Assembly (NCBI GenBank): GCA_027604005.1
Contig: JADGJT010000105.1
Location: 1 to 63,289, forward strand
Source of the DNA: Dinochytrium kinnereticum
Taxonomy: Eukaryota; Chytridiomycota; Chytridiomycetes; Chytridiales; Chytridiaceae
Direction of reading: 5' to 3'
DNA length: 63,289 nucleotides
The notes under the pieces are model-generated. The model ran no database searches and was not told the DNA's origin. It worked only from the letters and a program-made list of their open reading frames with translations. Position 1 is the first letter of the stretch. Each line of letters opens with the position of its first letter. A program made the translations under genes and the position numbers. Shown here one piece after another: positions 10,169 through 22,545 of the stretch.

Positions 10169-13149
10169 TCAAGAAGGCTCCATCCCATTTCCTCTGAACA
10201 TGCCAGCAGCCCTGGCAGAATGACGCCTTCTCTCCCCAGTATTGGAACTCAGAATGCACGCGACGGCACATACCACGGCACCAAGGCCAACAAGGTCCCC
10301 GCCCTCGATGAACCGACCATGATACTGCCTTTTTCGCGTTACCTTCTTGAACCAACTCACCGCCAAATATCCCCTCCCCTCAGTATGAAGCACGGCGGCC
10401 TTTGAGATCTCATATGCAAAAGATACCAAACTGCATGAAGTTGAATGGAAGGAGGTGTCGCTGCGAGGGGTGCTGCTACTGCGGTTGATAAGCGCGAGGA
10501 ACGGTTCAAGATGACGCATACGCCGATGAAGATGATCAATGACACGTGGAAGGATCGGATCTGGTTTACCACGACGCCGGTTGTTGAGATCTCGTCGGCG
10601 AGAGCTGTGACCTCTGCGATCAATTCTGAGACAGACCCGTTGTTGTTGAGGTTTGCATGCATGAGGTTTGGAACGGACTGGACGGCGCCGACAAAGAATC
10701 TGGTGCCGTCTGGGATTTTTGGAAAGAGGTTGGCAAAGTAGCCGGTCAAGGAGGAGAAGCTGTCGCGTCTCTCCAGGTAGAAGCATTCGAACTGCAACAT
10801 GGTGATGAACGACATGCTCAACGTTGGACCTTTTAGCATCCACTCTCGAACGAGTACTTAACTTTCGTTGGTTCGGTCTGCGAAGGTGCCGAGGAGAAAT
10901 GTTGAGTAGAATGTCCATGTTTTGGTTTTGACAAGCTCGGCGGTCGTTCGATGGTGTGTCCAGAAGGTGTCAATGTAAGCAACACGTTAGAACTTTATCT
11001 CGAATCCATAAAGTAACTCAAAGTATTTATGGCGTAGACGCCTTAAAAAGATGCATACCTCTCATCAAGCTTTCTCCATAAGTTGCGGGCTTTGGTAATC
11101 AAGAGCCTGCCATGCCTAACTTCTTCCCTGAACCTCGAGAGCAAAAAAAGGAGCTCAAGCTTATAGTGTGAAGCTATAAACCATATTGAGACTGGCATCT
11201 CTCAATTGCAACCGCCAGCGTTGAAACCAGCACGTAAAAGGCGACCTCAGGCTCAACCGTTTTGTCACTAGCAGATATTATAAGCAAAGAAGGCAATGCA
11301 GACCAGAGAATTTCATGCTGTCTCAAAGCCTACGCATTTGAGGTGTCTTTGAAAATATCTCGAGTTCCTCGTCGCGCTCGGATCCATAGGTACGGTAATT
11401 TCGTCACAGTTTTGAGTGTCATTGATTTCGCCTCCTTTAAGATTTTGGGCCATGGGATGGAGCAGAAATTGAGTGCTGAAAATTGAATCCTTTTGGTGGA
11501 ATGCGATAACTCGTCGCAACACAACTATATATATGAATTAACAAGGGCGAAGACCAAAGAAACGAGCTCAACCAAGCAAAGAAAACATTTAATCTCACCC
11601 AAGCTCCATGCTTTAAGAAAGAAGCCTTTTGACATTGCCGCCGCCAGTAGTGATAGCACATTAGCGGCAAAACAGACTTCTTATCCGCTTCAGATTCGCA
11701 TTGATACTTCTCTGCCATATGCGCATGCATGGTCAGGCTTTCAGCCAAAGCAATGCTCTCAAAAATAGCATTCAAACGATGCCGTATCAAATAAGGATGA
11801 CGACGGCGTTTCTTCTACCGCCAGAAATCCAAACTTATCGTGAGATCTCACAGTGCTGCATACATCTGCGACGGTGACGGAGGGATCGTTCAGGAGGAGG
11901 ATGACATCGAGGATGGAAAAGTAATGACCGAGGATGGCTGAGACTAGAGGATGGTTTGGAAAAAATGTCAAACCTGATGATATAAATTGAATGTAATTAC
12001 TATGGCATTTTACTCCTTTATACGGATTATGCTTACCGATCAAACTGGATGTGGATGACCGATTCGACAGTTTTTGATAGGATGGTTTCTATCGATGAGA
12101 TTAGATCGCTATTTTGGGGGTCCTAAAATGATAGGTCATTGGAATCTGTTTGGCTTTCTCACAAGAATAATACTGTTGTATCGACCTGAAGCAAATTTCC
12201 CTAAGTTTTTTGGTAAATCGCTATAACGTTAAGCTTGAAAATAAATATGGAAGTTATCGAGGCTTTCCCCGAAAGAGATTTGGTTAGATATACGAGATGA
12301 CTTACAATCAGAAAGCCGAGTATCAATATTCTTCACCTTGAAAGTTTGAATCTACTTAACGCATTTACATCACTTGTTCTAAACCTTAATTCAAATACTT
12401 TGACCTCCAAAATACATCTTGGTCTCGTCCTTGGAAAGACCAGAAAGCTCCAATTTGTCATCAGTTTGCATGGTGCTGGTCGGCTAAAGAATCGCTTAAT
12501 AAAGGACGTGAAAACACAATGAGGCAAAGCTAATAATTAGATTCTGAACAGCCAAGATAACTTGTGGGCTCACATTGCTTGTCGACTCGGAGGCTTTTTG
12601 AACGGTCTCCATAGATCCCGGGTCAATCCACTTAAAATGCAAAAGAAACGACAAGAAAAGGTACAGTAAATGACAAAAAAATAGCGCCCGTTGATAACTA
12701 CCTGCACATCATCAAGGCAGATAACAATTGAGTAATTGTCTATCAAGTACCCAACTATTGTTCCGAAAACCGCTCCATTCCTTAATCGATCCCACTGTTC
12801 CCGATTTCCCAGAAGTTCTTGTGCCTTGCTCTGGTTTTTGTATGAAGAAGATGATTCTGCTTGTATTCGCCAAACTTTTAAGGCAGTTTCTTTCCCCTTT
12901 ATCTGCCACGCTAGGCTACCATATCCAGAGATATCGATTTAGCCTATTTTAATAGGCATTCACTCAAAAGATGAGCCACATATCCTCCTGTTATCAACCA
13001 TGAACAACCCTTATTATTGCCATGAACTATTGATGAATGTATGCCCTGCCCTTCTCGAGAGAATCGATCATAACAGCCCGAAGCTCGTCGTCATCCGACA
13101 GCAGTCGGCGCACATACGTTGCTACGTACCGCGATAGGTCAGTCACCAT
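10169..13149 (-). pseudogene. Decayed soluble-adenylyl-cyclase-like (STAND/AAA_16 ATPase + TPR-like) gene
   Basis: On the minus strand short coding-like blocks line up in one order. 12702–12940 ends in VICLDDVQ and joins across a GT–AG intron to WIDPGSMETVQ at 12574–12630, together a Walker B of the AAA_16/STAND type used by ADCY10-like soluble cyclases. LELSGLSKDETKMYFG follows near 12410–12483, then ILGHYFSILDVILLL and SHDKFGFLA near 11800–11990, then ESIALAESLTMHAHMAEKY and VLPLMCYHYWRR near 11640–11780, then helical TPR-like blocks down to 10169. Several junctions are normal introns in phase, but at least three need a frameshift, including one at a T5 run near 11760 and one near 12350. 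The Walker A region (GYGSLAW near 12930) lacks the expected GKS/T. No cyclase domain was found upstream. Either a pseudogene or a gene I could not splice; the family call is inference from motif spacing. A separate 40-codon block lies at 13027–13149. Confidence 0.45.
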
Positions 13150-13642
13150 CACAGCCCAATATCAACTAGATTTTGTGGTAGTCAAACCGAAGGAAAAGTT
13201 GTAAATCAGCCTTAACGTGATTCCCGCATGAGTTGGCATATGCATGTTGGCGAGACCACGTCTTAAAGCCACATTCCCTTCGCATGAGTTGCTCGCTTCC
13301 ACTGCCTGTTGCTTAGATGTGAATAGGCACTTGTTCGAAGGTCAAAGTCATGTTTTGTGTGCGAACGCGCTTTCTGTGCGTGGCGGTGAACCACAAGGCA
13401 GTCGCCGTCATTGTTGCGCAGAAGTAAAAAGGGCTAATCGCTCAAGGGTCAATTCAGGGATAACGGGGGGATTCGTCAGGATTCGGTGGGGATGGGTCAA
13501 GCAGACAGCCGTTTGTGCCCACGTCCCAGCCGAAATCGGACGAATTGTGTTTTCGTGTCGCGAAAAAGTTTGCTGAACCACAACGTCCCAGAGACGTGCC
13601 TTGGTCCTTCACCTCAAGACTGCCCCGTTGACGACTGACACC
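13150..13642. promoter_or_regulatory. Intergenic: amine oxidase upstream region
   Basis: No supported gene. A 110-codon plus-strand frame (13244–13576) has no family features and ends before the amine oxidase start. The amine oxidase frame is also open upstream to an ATG at 13601. Confidence 0.4.
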
Positions 13643-16616
13643 ATGCGCTCGCTTCCCTCAATGATCAGGCAGCGACTCACTCTGGCCGCAATGGTCGTCA
13701 TCCTCCTGGCATGCATCGCCAGTAGTGTCCATGCCGTCCCAAAAGCGCGCCTACGGAAGTTCGCCGCTGCTCCACAGGATTCAAGTAACGTGCTTTCCTC
13801 AGCAAAGAAGCAGGATCCTGTCAAGCCTGGACCACCCCAAACATGCCCCATCCCCTCCAACAGTGTTAATGCGCCCCGCGACAACATCTTCAGGGAGTTC
13901 GAGGTGCATGAGATGAGGGGTGTGAAGAACTGGCTCTTTCAACAAAAGGATTTCAACTTGACTGAGTACGAGTCGGCCACTCTTGCCGATAACTATATCT
14001 TCAAGATGGAGCAGAGACTGCCCAAGAAGAGCGAAGCGCTCGCCTATCTCGATCAGAAGGGAAGGAAGCCTCAGAGATTTGCTGAGGTAATTATGTTTTG
14101 CTAAACGTGAACTCATTTAATGATTGCATGAGCCTATTCTAACACTTATAACCATAATCTAGGTCACTATCAATTTCGGGACCGTTCCTGAAGTTCGGCA
14201 GTACCTCGTTGGCCCTCTCCCGACTGGCAAGTCAACGAAGGCCACTCTCCTTCGAACTTTACCATTCAACGCCCGTTTCCTTGATGGGAAAGAGTATGAG
14301 CTCCTTTACCAAAGCGTAGCGGATACCATGGGGGCCGCTATGGCAAATAGTGGTTTGAGCCAGGACGTAGGTTAAGTCTCCTCTCTTCTCATTAACATGT
14401 GTGTAGCTTTTGGGTGGCGTTTACTTGAATGAAGACAGCGATACTGTAGATTGGATTGATACTGCTCCTAATTCTTTTGACGGAACATTTCGAAGGACTT
14501 GGTTCTACTGGGTGAACCCCAAGGATGGAGTTTATGTATGGTAGTTGCCGGTGTAGTTCAGCACTAATTGCCTTTTTCCAACATAGATCCGACCCGTCGG
14601 TCTTCAAACACTCTATGATCACAGCGGCACTGATCCCTCTGCATGGAAGCCTGTTCTTGTAAGCTTCTCCTTTTTTTGGATTGGGAAAAATATATTAACC
14701 ACCCTTAAAGCTTGTTTATGAAAATCAAGTGTTCAAAACAGTGGATGACTTTATCGGTGCTTATCAAAACAAAACTCTGATAGCCCCAAGGAAATACCAG
14801 GAAGAAGATGAGTGGTCCGCTATGAAGTCCAGTGGCCCTCAGAGGAACCTGGAGGACAAGCCTGGACCCCGATCCACTACATTTGCTGGACAGAGATATT
14901 TGATTGATCCTAAGCAGCGCTACATTGAATGGATGGGATGGCAGTTCTATATCCGTTTCAACAGAGACACTGGAGTGGCACTATACGATGTGAAGTTTAA
15001 AGGAGAACGTATTGCATACGAGGTGGCGCTCACTGAGGCCCTTGCCCAATACTCTGGGTCCAACCCCGTTCAGGCCAACACTGTCTACTTGGATGGTCAC
15101 TTTGGAATTGGTGCATGCATGTTTGAGCTTTTGGACGGATTTGATTGCCCTCAAGGTTCATCTTACTTTGATTTGGACTACTATGACACTGGAGCCAAAA
15201 CTAACAACAAAAATGTTTGCGTTTTTGAGGTATGATGTCTGTTCCTCAAGTGTTTTTTTAAATCATATTTTGCATTCTTCTATTTCAAAAAGGCCGATAG
15301 CCACCTCCCTATCAGCAGGCACTGGGGTGATCAGGGTGATTCAACCTACTCATCGTAAGTTTACGCCAAAACAGTTCCTTTGAGGCGTTTTATTTCTTTC
15401 ACCCTATCCGATGAAGTTCTTATCGATTTTTTTTTAAGGTTTGGAGTAAACAAAGGTTACAACTTGGTTGTTCGCGGGGTCTCAACTGTTTACAATTATG
15501 ATTACGTTTTCGACTATATTTTCTGGCTTGTATGAACAAACTTTCGATTCATGTTTTCAATCTAAGCTTCATGTACCTCTATTAACAAAACACTTGCTGA
15601 TGTTTTTCTTCCATAATATGATGAAATAGGATGGAACCTTTGAGATCAAGGTGGCTGCTTCCGGCTACATGCAAGGGACCTGGTGGACACCCGAAGATGA
15701 GGCGAAGTACGGCGGAAGGATCCACACCTTTGCGATGGGTAGCTTGCACGATCATATTATTAACTACAAGGTTTGTTAAAGATGGCTTTCTCTTCCCGTC
15801 GCAGCATTTGTAACCATGGCCTCTCGTTCTAGATTGATATCGATATTCTCGGCACAAAGAACTCTTTTGAAACCACCAGCATCGAGAGCGAGGAAATAAG
15901 TTTTGACTGGCTTCAGGAGGGTCAGAAACTTGTCCAAAAGAAGATGGTTCACACAGTCGCCGAAAAGGAGTTTGGTCTTGAAGCTATTCCAGCAGATGCC
16001 CTAGGATCTCATTGGAAAATCATCAACAGCGAGAAGAAAAACTCCTGGGGCAATTCAAAGGGCTACAGGATTATGACGGCTAACCCCATCCGAAACATCA
16101 TCAAGGGGAACAGTGGCTCGCAAGACAATGCCAACTGGTCGAAATACTATATCGCCGTCACCAAGCGTAAGGATGAGGAGTCTTCTTCATCGGATGTGTT
16201 CAATCAAAACCTTCCTGTTAAACCTCCGGTCAACTTCGATGCCTTTTTGAACGACGAGGGCATCGTTCAGGAGGATATCGTTGCATGGGTTAACCTAGGA
16301 AACCACCACGGTAGGCTTTATAGCCAGCCTGAATTCACTTAATTTATAACACACTTCTCTCCACATAGTTCCCCGTTCCGAGGATGCTCCTATCACTTTG
16401 ACTTCTGCATCTCGAGCATCGATTATTGTTACTCCTTTCAACTACTTTGATGAAATGGCTACTCGCGATATCAGGAACGGCGCCTATGTTACCCCGGCTG
16501 AAAAGGTCACTGCCGAGGCCACTATTGACACGTACGGCGTTCCTGAGGGAGACTGCTACGTTCCCTACTCACAGCAGCCTTACAAGGGCTTCCCTAGGAC
16601 CTACAAGGACGTTTGA
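13643..16616 (+). CDS. Secreted copper amine oxidase
   Basis: Ten exons (13643–14086, 14163–14366, 14407–14535, 14587–14658, 14711–15229, 15293–15354, 15439–15529, 15630–15770, 15833–16310, 16369–16616) give about 795 residues. Start at 13643 chosen because it puts a signal peptide (LAAMVVILLACIASSVHA) at the N-terminus. The family hallmarks are present: YLDGHFGIG with the catalytic aspartate, TVYNYDYVF with the tyrosine expected to become topaquinone (first Y of NYDY), the HDH copper pair in MGSLHDHIINYKID, and the third copper histidine in VAWVNLGNHHVPRSED across the last intron. These enzymes oxidise primary amines to aldehydes, releasing NH3 and H2O2. Secretion suggests a role in using external amines as nitrogen source or in making peroxide. 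Confidence 0.94.
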
Positions 16617-17004
16617 CTTTAAATTCCCTGCTCTTGTTCCCACCCTTTTCCTTTGTGTTTTACTCTCTTTGTTTTCATCTTCTTCATGAAATTGCCGTGT
16701 TTTTTCCCTCATTTTTTTTCGCGGCCATCACCTTTTCCAGTTTCCCCTATCTCGTTTTATTTTATTCTTACACATTGAATCACGAATACTCTCTCTCCCA
16801 TTATACATTTGATTTTTAAGTCCTCTAACGATGGTGCTCATCTGTCCAAGAAGCGTTTTTTCTTTTCTTTTCTGCTTCATTTCCAATAGAAAGTTTTGGC
16901 CTTTTGTTTACTTAAACCACAATAAGCCTTTCTATTTCTTTTCTTGGTTATAGGAATCGCTCTTGGTTACAATTCAGGTCAGTGAGTATCAATGTTTCAA
17001 ACAT
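16617..17004. other. Intergenic between convergent genes
   Basis: T-rich 3' region shared by the amine oxidase (plus) and the isoaspartyl peptidase (minus), whose stops face each other. No coding signal. Confidence 0.6.
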
Positions 17005-18594
17005 TCAACGAACCGGAATTGATACTCCTTCACTATCAAAAATAAAAACGTGTGGAATTCCGTCTTGCTTGATATACCCACGGTACATCCCCCCCGAGTT
17101 GAATGGCATCGCGACTGAACAACATCTCAGTCAACAACAGCACATATGTAATCAACAATACCTTCGCCCTTATGATCCACTGCAATGATGCCTCCCAGAC
17201 CTCCAAAATCCCCCATCCATTGCAAAGACTCAGATGCGGCTTGAGACAGTGATTTCTTCGCGTACTTCATTCGCGCCGCGACATCATAAGCGGTGCAGTG
17301 CCTTATGAAGAACTAATAGAATAACGTGATAATCATCAGATACAATGAACACCGAAAGGGCACAAAGTATCTCGCAGAACAAAAATCAAAGTACTAAATG
17401 GCAAGGGAAAGAAGGCTAGAGAAACGCCTCGAGAGAAAGCACAAACCTCCCCATCACCAGTGCCACTAACTGCACACAGGCCCTTTTCGGCATATGTTCC
17501 ACATCCGATTAGCGGAGTGTCTCCAATGCGGTTATTCCATTTGTTGGTCTTACCACCCGTGGAGGTAGCCGCAGCTAAGTTGCCGTCCATATCGACAGCA
17601 ACGGCTCCAACTGTGCCCTGCAATAAGGTCAATGTCAGCGGAAGACATTCGCTTAAGGGTGTGGGAGGTTCACAGCTAGAATACCTTAGGTGCTGGGTCA
17701 GGCAGGTGATCAGACAGAGGCTGAGATTCCGAGACAGCTGGGGAATCCCCTTCAATATGCTGTCTCCATCGCTCCTCTGCAATCATAAGATATCCGTTAG
17801 ATCTCAACCGTCCTGAGGGTTCAGATAAAACGCACCAGTATAAAAAAACTTGGGGTCAACAATCTCATGCCCATTTGCTTCGGCAAATATAGTTGCATCG
17901 GGATGGGCGAGGAAGACGTGCGGGGTGTCAGTCATAATATTTCTTGCGAGAGTAATCGGATGACGGACAGTGGTGGTCTGTATTGTCATGCTTTGTGCAT
18001 CAGAAACCCAAGCTAACGAGCAGAAGGAAAGAATAAGAAGAAAAGACCTGCGTGCATGCTCCGGCAGTATGCTTGGAGGCATCCATGATGGCGGCCTGGC
18101 TTAGTTAGTGAGAGCAAGGAACATGGCCCCAACCTCATGCACATTTTTCCCATCGCGCGAAAAGACAGCACCACGCCTTAAAAGCAAAGAGAATCAATGC
18201 ATCAACCCATTTTACGCAAGTAGGTTGGATAATATACACCAAAAGGCAAGAGAAAGCTCACCCTGCATTGAACAACGGATTGTCTTCCAACGACCGGACG
18301 GTTGCCTCCACAGCATCCAATGCCGATCCACCCCTGGATAGAATCACATGCCCAACGAGGACGGCCTCCCTTAAGCCTTGAAGGTATTTGGCCTCCTTCT
18401 CAGGCGGCATGTTCTCGCGAAGGATGACGCCAGCACCCCCATGGATTACAAGGGTGAACTTCTTCTGAAGAAGCGTCAGCGACGGCCTCCTGTTGACTCC
18501 TTACTCTCGGTTTCTCCGTCGATGCGCCAAGTGCTTCCAGGAGCGAGGCTGGGAGAACACACTCGATCAGTCGCTGCAGGAATGACATGTCCAA
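17005..18594 (-). CDS. Isoaspartyl peptidase/L-asparaginase (Ntn hydrolase, threonine aspartase type)
   Basis: Nine small exons on the minus strand (18505–18594, 18262–18464, 18134–18176, 18048–18095, 17836–17977, 17685–17776, 17447–17617, 17162–17312, 17005–17114) with introns mostly 40–90 nt, all in phase, give about 349 residues. Signatures in order: [56 protein letters not shown] with the threonine that becomes the N-terminal nucleophile after self-cleavage, [24 protein letters not shown], and the C-terminal [12 protein letters not shown]. The enzyme hydrolyses isoaspartyl dipeptides and asparagine. The 30-residue first exon before the HGGAG block is the least certain part; its 40-nt intron is very short. 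Confidence 0.88.
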
Positions 18595-18695
18595 CAGAGT
18601 TTTCGATTCCGTAATATGAAGCTTTTATTTGTATGTAACATGCAGACGGCGCTGGATCACAAAATGCCCCAAACCGTATAAAATGCCCTTCAAGG

Positions 18696-21600
18696 CTAGT
18701 CGTCAAGCTGCATCGAGTAGCGCGACGAGATCGTGTCAAATCGCTTCAAGGTGGCCTCCGGATTTCCAGGTAGAGGGTACTCATGATGCCCATCGTCATG
18801 CTCGTCGTGATTCTCGTCCTCATGCAAATTGAGTGAAGACACTTGCTCAAGAATCACGACTTCGCGGGGAGATAAAGACAGTGGATTATCGGCGCGCGAG
18901 GGGATAGGTGACGCGACCATCGAAGGATCATCGGGGTTGGCCGTCGGAACTGAGAGAACGCCATGGCTGGGATGGGGCGAGAGGGATGTATGCGGATGAT
19001 CAAAGGTTTTTACAGTCTTTCTCCTTCTTCCAAAGCGAGGACGGGCCTGAGGCTCAGACACGGGGCCTCCTCCAACTGACTTTCGGCCTCGCGTCAGAGA
19101 CGTTGACAGAGTCGTCATGACATTGTCCATGGATCGTTGTGTAGCTCCGACGCCCTTTTGAACACTCTCGACACTCTTTTGTACCGTTTCGACCCCAATC
19201 TCGACGCTCTTCTTGTACGCTTCGACACCTTTCTCCACACCTTTGCTGACTGAGTCTAGGCTCTTGTGTGCTGATTCGGTACTCTTCTCAACACCTCTTT
19301 GAACCGTCTTCCCGCTGGCAGTCAATGAGCTCACAACGCTATCCATCGACTTTTGAACAGTCTCTACGCCTTTCACCACAGTATCAACTCCCTTCTGAAC
19401 AGTCTTTCCACCCGCATGTGCAGTGGCGTATGCTGTTGTCGCAGTTAGCGATGTGATCTTATCGGAAATCAGCTTAGCTCCCTGGGAAACATTATCGGAA
19501 AGGGAGTGCATGAGCCTCATGGAAGCTTGCGAAACCGATTTACGGATCCCAGACGGCGCAGAAGATGGCGACGGGGGAGCTTGCGGAGGCTGCAAGCCCG
19601 TCGAAGAGGCAGTGCTTGGAGAAGGGATTGGATCGGGCTCTTCTGAGTCCAGGAAGTAAGAAGAGCTGCGCGCTGACTCCGGTTCCCATTGGATATAGCG
19701 ATATGGGAGGAGCTGGTCAGGCAGAATACGTCCTGCTTCGATAGCGACATCTGCGACATGACGAGAGAGCTTGACATTGAGGTGTGGGACATACCATATG
19801 GCAATGCGAGATGGATCCACGTCGCAACGCATGGCATTAAGTGGCAGGTGGCGGTGGAACGATCGGGCGCCTTCAACCACACCGTTCTCGGCCTTAATCT
19901 GATTTGAAGCGTTCTTAGCAGCCTCTACCGTCTCCGGGAGAAGAGCGAAAGTGATAGCTGAGGCTAGCCGTTCGGCAGTCAGCTTCTTGTTGTTAATCGG
20001 AGGTGGTCCAGCGCCAATAGAAGCAACCATTGCGCCCCCTAAAAGAAAACAGTTTAGCGAACCGCCACTGACTATACGAACGAAATACTAGTTAGTAACG
20101 CTTACAGAAGGGTTGATCTCCAAAGAAAGGAACTATAATGGTAGGCTTTCCCGCCTTAAGTCCTGCCGCTGTTGTTCCTGCGCCTCCGTGGTGAACGACC
20201 GCGGAAACATGTTGGAAGAGCCAATCGTGTGGGCAATTTCCAATCAGATAGATGTTTGAGGGAATCTTGAGCTGATCTCCGCCGATGCCACCCCATCCCT
20301 TGGAAACCAAAGCCCGCGTCCCACTTTTCTCAACGGCGTCAAAAATGATTTGGGTCAAAGCATCGGGATCGTCCACAACGATTGATCCGAAACCTAATGC
20401 ACACATGGTTAGCATGAGACAAACACAGAAGACGTAATATGAAGCGCATGGTACCAATATAGACAGGAGGTGGGCCAGCGTTAAGGAATTCTACTAGATC
20501 AGGAGGAGGGGTGTAGCTTGTCGCTAGGTCCAAAAAGAAGAATCCAACAATGTCTGCGAAGTTCGTCTAGGTTAAATCAAATAGAAAATAAAATAATTGC
20601 AAAGATAAAATCAGATACCAATGTGTGATCCCCAGTCGCTTGGTTTTGGAATGAGGGCTTCGCTCCATGTGTATGTATGGGGAACCTATTTCATGATTAT
20701 AGGACCCATCTAGATTTAGTTACTAACCTCGAGGTTTTTCAACATTGATGGCGCCACAGTGGTAGGAATTCTCGGCAGTCCTAGCGAATGCCTTCTAAAG
20801 TTATTGATAATATCACCCAATCCCTCCCAGGTCATGAATTCAACCAATTCGTATGAAAAGAGATTTGTGATAGGTCGGGATGACTTTGTGTCTGTACTTA
20901 AAGTTAGAACGAAGATCCATACAAGTAAAATCACAAAGCAAAGACATCCTAAAGCAAGTAAAACCTACAGTTGACGTTGACCAGTGGATGGGGGAAGGCT
21001 TTCGTTGGGCTCCATGGCATAGTAAAGAAAATGTGGCAAGGCACAAAAAGCCTTTGAGCACAGTGGATATGACCAAATGCAGGAGGATTGGATATGATGG
21101 CGTGACAGACAAAGGGGGTTTGTTGTGGGTCCTCGGGGTCTGGGCAAACACAGGCTTTATATGTGGATTCCAATATTGCATCAATCATCTTTCGTTTCTT
21201 TCCTATGTCGCCAGCTTTCATTGATTCAAAGCTCGGGAGTAGGCCAGGGTCTAAACGTGGGGTTTGATGAGACACAAAAGCATAAAAAAAGAAAACCCCA
21301 CTTTTTACCATGTAGGCCATTAGCTCGTTCGGGTCGCCGGCAAGAGGGTAAAACTCGAGCCCGTTTTCCGTGACAAACTGCCTGAATATTGAGTGCGTGG
21401 CCAGGCGCACACGATGGCCATATTTTTTAAGCTCCTTACCGAGAGCGATAAAAGGTTGGACGTCACCTCGCGAGCCGACGATTAGAATGACAATCGACAT
21501 TGCCGGGACTGACTTGTAGCCTGCTGTGTCGATAAATTCCTTATGAGGCGCCTTTTTAGGCACCCCAGATGCATCTTTTTCTTCGTCTATGAGAATCCTC

Positions 21601-22436
21601 AATTCATTTTCCTGAAACTCGACATTTACTCGACCCTCTTCGTTCAAAGCAACGGAGTAAGAGTTGGTTGAGCCTTTGCGGGATGGTTTCTGGGGTTGAT
21701 GATTTAAAAGGCTCCAGTAACTCTCTGCTGCGTGGTTTTTCCTCCAGACTGCGTAGCCCAACGGAGTATCGAACGGCTGCACAATGTGGTGCGTTAAACC
21801 CTAAGAACGTAATGCTTCAACTCACAGTAGCGTTTACTTGCCCCACGGCTGGAGAGGCAGTTTTCTGGCCTGATGGGGCGAAAACGTTGATCTTCCAAGA
21901 GGCTGCCCCGTTGATCATGACGGCGCAGAAGGCATCGACAAATGTGCTGTTGTTGTCCCAGAAGATGTGGTATTTGAGGCTATTCTTTCTCCATGTCCTC
22001 AAGAATTCGGCTGCCTCGGCCATAGTACGCAGAGTAGCCCCCACTTCCAGTAGCTCATGATTTGGATAAGCTGTAATCCATTGCTTGATGCGATCGTCGT
22101 TGGAATCTTCGGGGGAAGCTGGAATAAGGTTTGATTGCCTTTCGAAGGGCTGCAGTCATGTTCAGAACGTATTCCAAATCCATACAGTCTCATGCTTCCA
22201 ACCTTTGTGTGTCCATCAGTGTAAGATCCAACCTGGATCTCGTACGAGATTGATGCAGTCTCCCAGAGAATGAGCACAAACGCCGTGCTTCCTGGATGAT
22301 ACGGGATGTTTCCAGGCACCGGGAGATAGGTCAACCATCCCGGATTGGCCATCGGGGTGAGTCCGATGAGCACTTTCCGACCCGCGGTCGAGGCGACGGC
22401 GGCTGTTGATTCCGGCACCACTGCTGGCTCTTCCAT
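18696..22436 (-). CDS. Sterol-glucosyltransferase-like UGT with extra N-terminal domain and amphipathic repeat tail
   Basis: Nine exons (22169–22436, 21826–22118, 21302–21776, 20969–21250, 20728–20891, 20619–20685, 20455–20553, 20106–20393, 18696–20038) join in phase to about 1092 residues. The middle is a glycosyltransferase family 1 enzyme of the Atg26/UGT80 sterol 3-beta-glucosyltransferase type: IVGSRGDVQPFIALGKEL, IFFTMPWSPTKAFPHP, and the nucleotide-sugar-binding block VVHHGGAGTTAAGLKAG…PFFGDQPFWG. It would transfer glucose from UDP-glucose to a sterol at a membrane. Residues 1–190 form a separate domain of unknown identity; it has a YHPGS segment and a YHIFWDNNSTFVDAF segment reminiscent of the PPPDE/DeSI fold, but with Ser where that family has its Cys. 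After the catalytic domain come about 130 residues of TVQKGVE/SVQKSM-like repeats, then a low-complexity tail. No PH/GRAM domain was seen, unlike yeast Atg26. One-gene reading rests on the in-phase junction at 21826/21776. Confidence 0.85.
19030..19470 (-). repeat. Protein-level amphipathic repeats in the UGT tail
   Basis: The UGT's C-terminal exon encodes a dozen or so imperfect 7–14-residue units of the form K(T/S)VQKGV(E/D), KSVESVQKGV, KSMDSVVSS, KGVEKGVEAYKK. Charged and hydrophobic residues alternate as in apolipoprotein, perilipin or LEA 11-mer helices. Confidence 0.75.
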
Positions 22437-22545
22437 CGTGTGTTATGTTCAATCAATCAATGTGCGTGTTTTTCACACTTTTTATTTTTCGAACCCACGA
22501 TTTGGAATTAAAGCAAGTAATGAAATGATGCGGCACCACACGCGA

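Noticed and set aside
10003..10197. 64-codon plus-strand frame
   Set aside because: No family signal, short, and its end overlaps the minus-strand remnant.
18595..18739. Continuation of the isoaspartyl peptidase frame upstream of 18594
   Set aside because: The upstream frame overlaps the UGT stop and lacks family similarity; the ATG at 18594 suffices.
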